Shown here: positions 22,946 to 27,387 of the stretch, piece by piece | Position numbering within the stretch: the first letter of the stretch is position 1 | Layout: every line of letters begins with the position of its first letter | Source of the DNA: SVQP01 sp045594705 | GTDB lineage: Bacteria > Bacillota > Clostridia > Oscillospirales > CAG-272 | DNA: 27,387 nt | NCBI GenBank assembly: GCA_045594705.1 | Contig: JAZNZB010000062.1 | Coordinates: forward strand, 1 to 27,387 | Direction: 5' to 3' | Position numbers and translations under genes: made by a program | The notes under the pieces: model-generated | Database searches by the model: none | What the model was told of the DNA's origin: nothing | The model's input: only the letters and a program-made list of their open reading frames with translations

Positions 22946-23482
22946 ATGGCACATCCCGTAAAGCATTTTATTACCATTACGCAGCACCGCCACAAGGTGA
23001 TCGCGCACGCATTCCGTGCGGGGATCGGCTGGCAAGGACTTGGACACGATCTTTCCAAGTACAGTCCCACCGAGTTTTTTGCCGGGGCAAAGTACTATCA
23101 GGGAACCCGCAGCCCGGGCGAGGCGCAGCGTGAGAATGAGGGATATTCCGGGATGTGGCTGCACCACCAAGGACGAAATAAGCACCATTATGAGTATTGG
23201 TTTGACTATATTCCGGCAGCACGCGCATACGGCCCCGTCAAGATGCCGGTGCGCTACGTAGCTGAAATGTTTTGTGACAGAATGGCTGCCTGCAAGACAT
23301 ATCAAAAAGAAAAATACACAGACCGTAGCGCGCTTGAATACTTTATGCGCGGACAGGCAAGAGCACGCATGCATCCCGAAACGGCAGCACTGCTTGAGGG
23401 CTGGCTTCGTGTGCTTGCAGAGCAAGGTGAGCGTGAGGCATTTGCCACGGTACGCCGGGCGGTCCGGGAAAAAAAGTATTGA
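22946..23482 (+). CDS. DUF5662 family protein
   Basis: 178 aa. Recognised from the pattern HxxxV...LGHDLSKYSPTEF (33-45), GAKYYQGTRSP (47-57), and GYSGMWLHHQGRNKHHYEYWFDY (66-88), a histidine-, aspartate- and tyrosine-rich core seen in this family of bacterial and phage proteins. The clustered His/Asp suggests a metal-binding helical protein; the function is unknown. The ATG lies 2 bp after the sufB stop, so it belongs to the same transcript, though a link to Fe-S assembly is not established. Confidence 0.85.
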   Translation: MAHPVKHFITITQHRHKVIAHAFRAGIGWQGLGHDLSKYSPTEFFAGAKYYQGTRSPGEAQRENEGYSGMWLHHQGRNKHHYEYWFDYIPAARAYGPVKMPVRYVAEMFCDRMAACKTYQKEKYTDRSALEYFMRGQARARMHPETAALLEGWLRVLAEQGEREAFATVRRAVREKKY

Positions 23483-23514
23483 CGGTTCGAGAAAGAATTT
23501 TGGAGGCGATTCTC

Positions 23515-23685
23515 ATGAAACAAAAATTGCTCAGCTTATTCATTTTTATTGTTTGTCTGATCTCTGCGGTGAGTGCGGGGTTGTTTTCCGTATACCGTAG
23601 TGAAGGGAAGATCATTTCTGAAGAGGCTGCAATCAGGATCGAGGAATTTGTCAACCAATTCAAGGGTGAGCAGATCAGCGAGTAA
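23515..23685 (+). CDS. Small single-pass membrane or secreted protein
   Basis: 56 aa from ATG 23515, selected because GGAGG lies 8 bp upstream. Basic start (MKQK), hydrophobic segment 5-25 (LLSLFIFIVCLISAVSAGLFS), then a charged tail (EGKIISEEAAIRIEEFVNQFKGEQISE) likely helical. It could be a membrane-anchored small protein or a secreted peptide with a signal sequence cut after VSA. Last gene of the 19715-23685 cluster, 32 bp after the DUF5662 gene, followed by a terminator. No family is recognised. Confidence 0.65.
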   Translation: MKQKLLSLFIFIVCLISAVSAGLFSVYRSEGKIISEEAAIRIEEFVNQFKGEQISE

Positions 23686-23706
23686 GCGATAAGCGCACCA
23701 AAATAA

Positions 23707-23750
23707 AAAAGATCGCATGTACTCCGAGGGGTACGTGCGATCTTTTCTTT
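23707..23750. terminator. Bidirectional terminator between convergent operons
   Basis: AAAAGATCGCATGTAC with GTACGTGCGATCTTTT (one mismatch), loop TCCGAGGG, with A run on the left and TTTTCTTTT on the right. It serves both the plus-strand cluster ending at 23685 and the minus-strand gene ending at 23761. Confidence 0.93.
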
Positions 23751-23760
23751 TGAGCAGTGT

Positions 23761-24957
23761 TTATTTACTAAGCTGTCCGCGCAGTGCTCGGAACAATTGC
23801 GCATACTTGTGGGCGCAAAAATCGGGTGCGCCGGTAATTTCCCAGGTGCCTTGCGCGGTGGTCAGCGACAGCTTGACCTGACCGTAGGGCGCAAGCACTG
23901 CAATCGAATCCAGTGCAAAGCCAACGGTGCGCGTGCCTGCCTCGCCGTCCTCAAATCTCAACAAGAGCTTTTCGCGCGTCATGATCAGCTTGCCGAACAG
24001 CGGCTCATCTGCAGGTGTTTTATCTACCGAAAGAATGGTGACGCCGTTGTCGGAAAAAATCTCGCCCGAAAAACCGTCCAGGTGGTTTTTGAGCCAGATC
24101 TGCTGGTATTCCATCCAGGAATCAAGCGTGGAGATGGCGGTTTCACAGTTGAGAAACACAAAATTTCCTGCCTCGGTATAGTTGGCAGTCATGCCGCAGC
24201 CACGACAGCTGACGTGATTGCCCGAGGAATAGAGCGTGGAATGCTCACGGCATCGCGGACAAACGAACAGTACTCTTTCCAGCTTTTCCGCGCGATGCTT
24301 GCTTGCGTAAGTGAGTCCCAAGGGCTTGTCGTTGATGTACAGCGTGCGGTTGATCAGCGCACGCAATTGGTCATCGCTCATGTTCCCGTATTCCTCGGGG
24401 GTCAGCGTCTTTTCATAACGACCGATAAAGGGACCTTTGCGCTTGCCGTCGCCCCAGCGTGGCAATGCACCCGCACCGCCGTGCACGGTGTAGAGCACAA
24501 CCGGAACTTGCAGGGTACGGATCAGTGTTACGGTTTGACTGCTGAGCGGAGAGGGAACGGCACCGTAGGGAGCTTGTCCGTTCGGGAACAGGCAAACACT
24601 GCCTCCCTCGGACAATATCTGTCGGATTTTTTGTACGCCGGCAGATGACCAAGTCGAAATGCCCGGCTTTTGTAAAACAGGTGCGGTCAGCAAGTCTGTC
24701 AAATGCTGGATCGGGTTGCGGCGAACCGCACGCGTTTGCACGCAATAAACAGGATAATCAAAGGCGGTGCGCACCAGCAGTGCGTCGTGCAGTGTCTGAG
24801 AATTACATAAGATCAGGTGCGCTCCCGTACATTCGGGCTGCACTTTTTTTGTGCGAAAGCCAACGTGCGCTGCATAGGCGCGGCCAAGAATCCGATACAA
24901 CCTGAAGGAGTGGCTATGATAAGGACGCACGTGCGTCGTCGCTGCTTGCTTACTCAT
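23761..24957 (-). CDS. Acyltransferase-like protein with degraded active site and zinc ribbon
   Basis: 398 aa from ATG 24957, which overlaps the stop of the upstream gene (ATGAGTAA). Residues 15-215 follow the layout of a lysophospholipid acyltransferase, but the NHxxxxD motif reads Asn52-Ser53-QTLH-Asp58 and the FxEG motif reads Phe124-Pro-Asn-Gly127, so the catalytic His and the Glu are both replaced. Residues 229-258 form a zinc ribbon (Cys233, Cys236, Cys251, Cys254), and residues 270-398 a separate domain with PH-like beta-strands. From memory, Clostridia have a family of intact acyltransferase plus zinc ribbon proteins with this architecture. This copy may have become a lipid-binding or regulatory protein, or be decaying. 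A longer in-frame start within the upstream gene exists but lacks support. Confidence 0.75.
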   Translation of the reverse strand: MSKQAATTHVRPYHSHSFRLYRILGRAYAAHVGFRTKKVQPECTGAHLILCNSQTLHDALLVRTAFDYPVYCVQTRAVRRNPIQHLTDLLTAPVLQKPGISTWSSAGVQKIRQILSEGGSVCLFPNGQAPYGAVPSPLSSQTVTLIRTLQVPVVLYTVHGGAGALPRWGDGKRKGPFIGRYEKTLTPEEYGNMSDDQLRALINRTLYINDKPLGLTYASKHRAEKLERVLFVCPRCREHSTLYSSGNHVSCRGCGMTANYTEAGNFVFLNCETAISTLDSWMEYQQIWLKNHLDGFSGEIFSDNGVTILSVDKTPADEPLFGKLIMTREKLLLRFEDGEAGTRTVGFALDSIAVLAPYGQVKLSLTTAQGTWEITGAPDFCAHKYAQLFRALRGQLSK

Positions 24958-25501
24958 GGCCTTGCACACCGAACGTGTCGGGAGTGATGGTGTCGGCCGT
25001 GGTGGTGTTAATGTGACCGGGATAATCGCCGTCAACAAGCAGCTCTACCAGAACCTGCACCTCGCTGTCCGTGCTCAGACAAAGATAGATCAGATCGTAG
25101 CCATAGACCGATTGCTCCGAGGAGACGTAGGTGGGGGTCACGGTCAAAAGGCCGTCCGCCTCGGCAAAGGAAACTGTGAAGGATTGGGCGTCGTATTCGG
25201 TGGCGGAGCGATAGAGCAGCAGGTGATGCGTGGTCGTGCCGTCCGCATTTTCCTGCTTGTTGTGCAGCACGTAATGACCGATGTCGTCACGCTCACCCTT
25301 GGAGCAAAGCGTGAGCCAGTTGGCTACAGCCTTGTTTGCAATGGCAGCCTCCTTGGAAATGCCCGTGGTCCAGCTGCTGCTGTATTGCGTGCCTGTCTGC
25401 GTGTTGGTTTGTCCGTAGTCAAGCGGTGGTGTTTGCGGCTTGCAGGCGCAAAGCAAAAAAAGCAATGCAGCGGCGGCTGCGAGTAATCTGATATATTTCA
25501 T
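24950..25501 (-). CDS. Putative lipoprotein of unknown function
   Basis: 183 aa from ATG 25501 (GGGAGA upstream). Signal peptide MKYIRLLAAAAALLFLLCAC with lipobox LCAC and lipidated Cys20, then a Gln/Thr/Ser-rich linker (21-50). The rest has alternating strands (HHLLLYRSATEY, FTVSFAEADGLLTVTPTYV, DLIYLCLSTDSEVQVLVELLVDG) suggesting a beta-sandwich on the cell surface. No known family was recognised. Translationally coupled to the acyltransferase-like gene by an 8-bp overlap, which hints at a shared envelope role. Longer in-frame starts at 25516 and 25558 would spoil the signal peptide. Confidence 0.83.
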   Translation of the reverse strand: MKYIRLLAAAAALLFLLCACKPQTPPLDYGQTNTQTGTQYSSSWTTGISKEAAIANKAVANWLTLCSKGERDDIGHYVLHNKQENADGTTTHHLLLYRSATEYDAQSFTVSFAEADGLLTVTPTYVSSEQSVYGYDLIYLCLSTDSEVQVLVELLVDGDYPGHINTTTADTITPDTFGVQGHE

Positions 25502-25529
25502 TGAGAATTCTCCCATACTGTTTTTTACC

Positions 25530-25558
25530 ATTATACCATATGTGTGTCCGTCTGTCAC
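25530..25558 (-). promoter_or_regulatory. Promoter for the 25501 lipoprotein gene
   Basis: Minus strand GTGACA (25553-25558), 17-bp spacer, TATAAT (25530-25535), about 29 bp before the ATG. Confidence 0.68.
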
Positions 25559-25599
25559 GCCTTTTTTGAAATTTTTATATTTTTATGTGCCCCCCTTTT

Positions 25600-25633
25600 G
25601 TGACCTTATCCGCCATGCTCCTGCCTGTATAAT
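25600..25633 (+). promoter_or_regulatory. spoIIGA: spoIIG promoter with long spacer
   Basis: TATAAT (25628-25633) lies 22 bp before the TTG start. No hexamer at 17 bp matches a -35. GTGACC (25600-25605) gives a 22-bp spacer, the unusual spacing known for the Spo0A-activated spoIIG promoter of Bacillus subtilis. TTTTTTGAAA (25562-25571) matches 8 of 10 positions of a Spo0A box. Confidence 0.5.
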
Positions 25634-25654
25634 AGAAACGGAGGTGAGAGTGAT

Positions 25655-26512
25655 TTGGACGTATATGCGGATCTGCTTTTTCTGATCAATTTCAGCATGG
25701 ATTTTTTATGCCTGTTTCTGAGTGTCAAGCTGCTGCATCTGCGACAGCGCACGGGGCGCATGCTGTTGGCGGCAGCCGTTGGAGGGCTTTACAGTGTGCT
25801 TGTTCTGTTTTGGGAGGCAGGATCGGTGATTGCTTTGATGGTCGATCTTGGCGTGTGCCTTTTGATGTGTGCCGTGAGTGCTGCCGGAAAGGGCGTCAGT
25901 CTGCTAAGGCTTATTCTGCTTAGTGGCACGTATTTTGGTATTTCCGCCTTGATGGGCGGTGGCATGACCGCTCTGTATCATTTGCTCAACCGTGCTGATT
26001 TGCCATTGAATGATCTGCCCGGAGACGGCATTTCAGCATGGATGTTTTTGGTTCTTGCTACGCTTGCCGCCCTGGCTGCTGCATTTGGAGGCAGACTGTT
26101 TGCAAGGCAAAGCGCACGTCGTACCTGTACGGTACATATTCGTCTGGAGAATGCTGCATGGGAGCTTCCCGGGCTTTGCGATAGCGGAAATCTGTTGTGT
26201 GATCCCATCAGCGGCACACCCGTGATCATTGCCGACCGAGAGGCATGGCTGCACGCATTGCCCGAGGGGCTGCGTCGTGCGGTGGAGAGCGGTGGCAGGG
26301 AACACGAGAGCGGCATGCAGAGCAAACGCGTGCGCATCGTTCCCATACAAACGGCCCAGGGGAGCTCTATGGCCATCGCCCTGTTGCCGGATGAGGTGCT
26401 CTTGGAGGAGCAGAACGGGAAGCTGCACGCAGTTCACGCATTGATCGCACCCTCAGGACAGCCCTTGGAGGGCGAATATTTTGCTATTGTACCTGCAACG
26501 TTGATGCAATGA
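25655..26512 (+). CDS. spoIIGA: Sporulation sigma-E factor processing peptidase SpoIIGA
   Basis: 285 aa with a TTG start preceded by GGAGGTGAG. Membrane-embedded aspartic protease that removes the pro-sequence of sigma-E in the mother cell after asymmetric division, triggered by SpoIIR. About five membrane helices occupy 5-150. The soluble C-terminal domain holds the catalytic Asp176 in LCDSGNLLCDP, matching the family D-(S/T)-G-N motif. VDxYAD at the N-terminus (MDVYADLLFLINFSMDFLCL) is a family hallmark. Length is near the usual 290-310. Its stop is 11 bp before the sigE start, the conserved spoIIG order. Confidence 0.95.
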   Translation: MDVYADLLFLINFSMDFLCLFLSVKLLHLRQRTGRMLLAAAVGGLYSVLVLFWEAGSVIALMVDLGVCLLMCAVSAAGKGVSLLRLILLSGTYFGISALMGGGMTALYHLLNRADLPLNDLPGDGISAWMFLVLATLAALAAAFGGRLFARQSARRTCTVHIRLENAAWELPGLCDSGNLLCDPISGTPVIIADREAWLHALPEGLRRAVESGGREHESGMQSKRVRIVPIQTAQGSSMAIALLPDEVLLEEQNGKLHAVHALIAPSGQPLEGEYFAIVPATLMQ

Positions 26513-26523
26513 AGGAGAGTTAT

Positions 26524-27225
26524 ATGAACATCATCAAAGAACTCATTTTGAAGATCAAACAAAAGATATCTCAAAGGAACGGTGTTTACTACATAAACGG
26601 CCCTGAGCTTCTGCCGCCTCCGTACACGCCCGAAAAGGAGGCGGAGGTGATCGCCGCGCTGGAGGCGGGCGACCCGGATGCGAGAAATGCATTGATTGAG
26701 CACAATCTGCGCCTTGTGGTATACATTGCCAAGAAATTCGAGAGTACAGGCACGGGAATCGAGGACTTGATCTCGATCGGTACCATCGGACTTTGTAAGG
26801 CGGTGAACACCTTTCGGTCTGACAAGAATATCAAGCTTGCCACCTATGCTTCAAGATGTATTGAGAATGAAATTCTGATGTATCTGCGCAAGCAATCGGG
26901 TAAGGGCGGTGAGGTTTCGTTGGATGAGCCGCTCAACGTGGATTTTGACGGAAACGAGCTGTTGCTCTCAGACATTTTAGGCAGCGAGGAGGACGGTGTG
27001 GCTTATGAGCTGGAGCAACGGGAAGAGCGAGAGGCGATCAGGCGTGCCGTAGCCACCCTGGATGAGCGCGAGCGGCTGATCATCGAGCTGCGCTACGGCC
27101 TTTCGGGCAGGGATGAGATGACGCAAAAGGAGGTCGCAGCTTATCTCGGTATCTCGCAGTCCTACATATCAAGATTGGAAAAGAAGATCATTGCCGACCT
27201 GCGCGACCGTATGGCTAACGTCTGA
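26524..27225 (+). CDS. sigE: Pro-sigma-E, mother-cell sporulation sigma factor
   Basis: 233 aa from ATG 26524, with AAGGAG 6 bp upstream; an ATG at 26509 overlaps spoIIGA but has no such site. Directs early mother-cell transcription in sporulation. The N-terminal 22 or so residues are the pro-sequence, ending at VYYINGPELLPPP where SpoIIGA is expected to cut near the two tyrosines. Region 2 contains HNLRLVVYIAKKFESTG, EDLISIGTIGLCKAVNTF and ATYASRCIENEILMYLR; region 4 has LDERERLIIELRYGL and EVAAYLGISQSYISRLEKK as the helix-turn-helix. A palindromic repeat element begins 21 bp after the stop. sigG, which often follows, would lie outside the window. Confidence 0.97.
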   Translation: MNIIKELILKIKQKISQRNGVYYINGPELLPPPYTPEKEAEVIAALEAGDPDARNALIEHNLRLVVYIAKKFESTGTGIEDLISIGTIGLCKAVNTFRSDKNIKLATYASRCIENEILMYLRKQSGKGGEVSLDEPLNVDFDGNELLLSDILGSEEDGVAYELEQREEREAIRRAVATLDERERLIIELRYGLSGRDEMTQKEVAAYLGISQSYISRLEKKIIADLRDRMANV

Positions 27226-27246
27226 GAAAAAATACGAAAAAAAGAA

Positions 27247-27387
27247 AGCCCCATGGGGAGATACTCCAAGCGGAGTATCTCCCCAGTTCTATTCGCCTTG
27301 CGGCGAGTGATATTGCTGCGCAGTGATATTTGGACTTCGTCCAAGTGATATTTGCTTCGCAAGTTTTCATGGCGAATAGAATATCAC
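27247..27387. repeat. AGTGATATT palindromic element, copy C (inverted relative to A, right end cut by window)
   Basis: Starts with AGCCCCATGGGG and the hairpin GGGGAGATACTCC-AAGC-GGAGTATCTCCCC (27255-27284), the exact reverse complement of the end of copy A. AGTGATATT units lie at 27306-27314, 27322-27330 and 27344-27352, with spacers GC-TGC-GC and TGGAC-TTC-GTCCA; an inverted AATATCAC begins at 27380. It follows the sigE stop codon. Confidence 0.92.

Overview
The window looks like a chromosomal segment from an uncultured, spore-forming, anaerobic member of the Clostridia (low-GC Gram-positive). Support comes from the spoIIGA-sigE pair at the right end, strong AGGAGG-type ribosome binding sites, many near-perfect TTGACA-17-TATAAT promoters, several lipoproteins with Gram-positive lipoboxes, and a short SUF-type Fe-S assembly pair. 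Genus or family cannot be fixed from the sequence alone. No rRNA, tRNA, CRISPR array, transposase or prophage gene was found.

Layout, left to right. 1-242: a palindromic repeat element built from AGTGATATT units. 255-3876 (minus): an operon of a GH127-type beta-L-arabinofuranosidase and a surface-anchored GH73-like peptidoglycan hydrolase. 3949-4070: a GTAGGGG-ended palindromic element. 4089-4955 (minus): a lipoprotein of unknown function. 4956-5400: divergent promoters around a second GTAGGGG-ended element. 5401-7571 (plus): a free-standing HMA metal-binding protein and a Zn/Cd-type P1B ATPase without its own HMA domain. 7678-10793 (plus): a large surface GH71/GH99-like glycan hydrolase with a CBM9-like domain, overlapping a receiver-less OmpR-type DNA-binding protein. 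10901-13039 (plus): recG. 13048-13420: a second AGTGATATT element between convergent genes. 13431-14885 (minus): a solute-binding lipoprotein. 15086-15607 (plus): a DUF1934 protein. 15667-16340: a DUF559 endonuclease gene between long inverted repeats. 16344-17117 (minus): a TIM-barrel sugar isomerase/epimerase-like protein. 17230-19455 (minus): metY-metA. 19715-23685 (plus): two PlsC-like acyltransferases, sufC, a short sufB, a DUF5662 protein and a tiny membrane protein. 23761-25501 (minus): a lipoprotein and an acyltransferase-like protein with lost catalytic residues plus a zinc ribbon. 25655-27225 (plus): spoIIGA-sigE. 27247-27387: a third AGTGATATT element in the opposite orientation, cut by the window end.

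Functional themes are polysaccharide use and cell-wall turnover at the surface, metal efflux, methionine synthesis by the O-acetylhomoserine route (MetA has Glu111 and sits next to MetY), phospholipid and Fe-S biogenesis, and the mother-cell sporulation switch.

The most unusual content is non-coding or repeat-associated. Three elements are built from a 9-bp unit alternating with small hairpins whose sequence changes while pairing is kept, and they lie just downstream of stop codons. A DUF559 endonuclease gene is enclosed by roughly 100-bp inverted REP-like repeats and may be an endonuclease-bearing mobile unit. Two unrelated secreted proteins also share a Cys-containing C-terminal tail that looks like an uncharacterised sorting signal.
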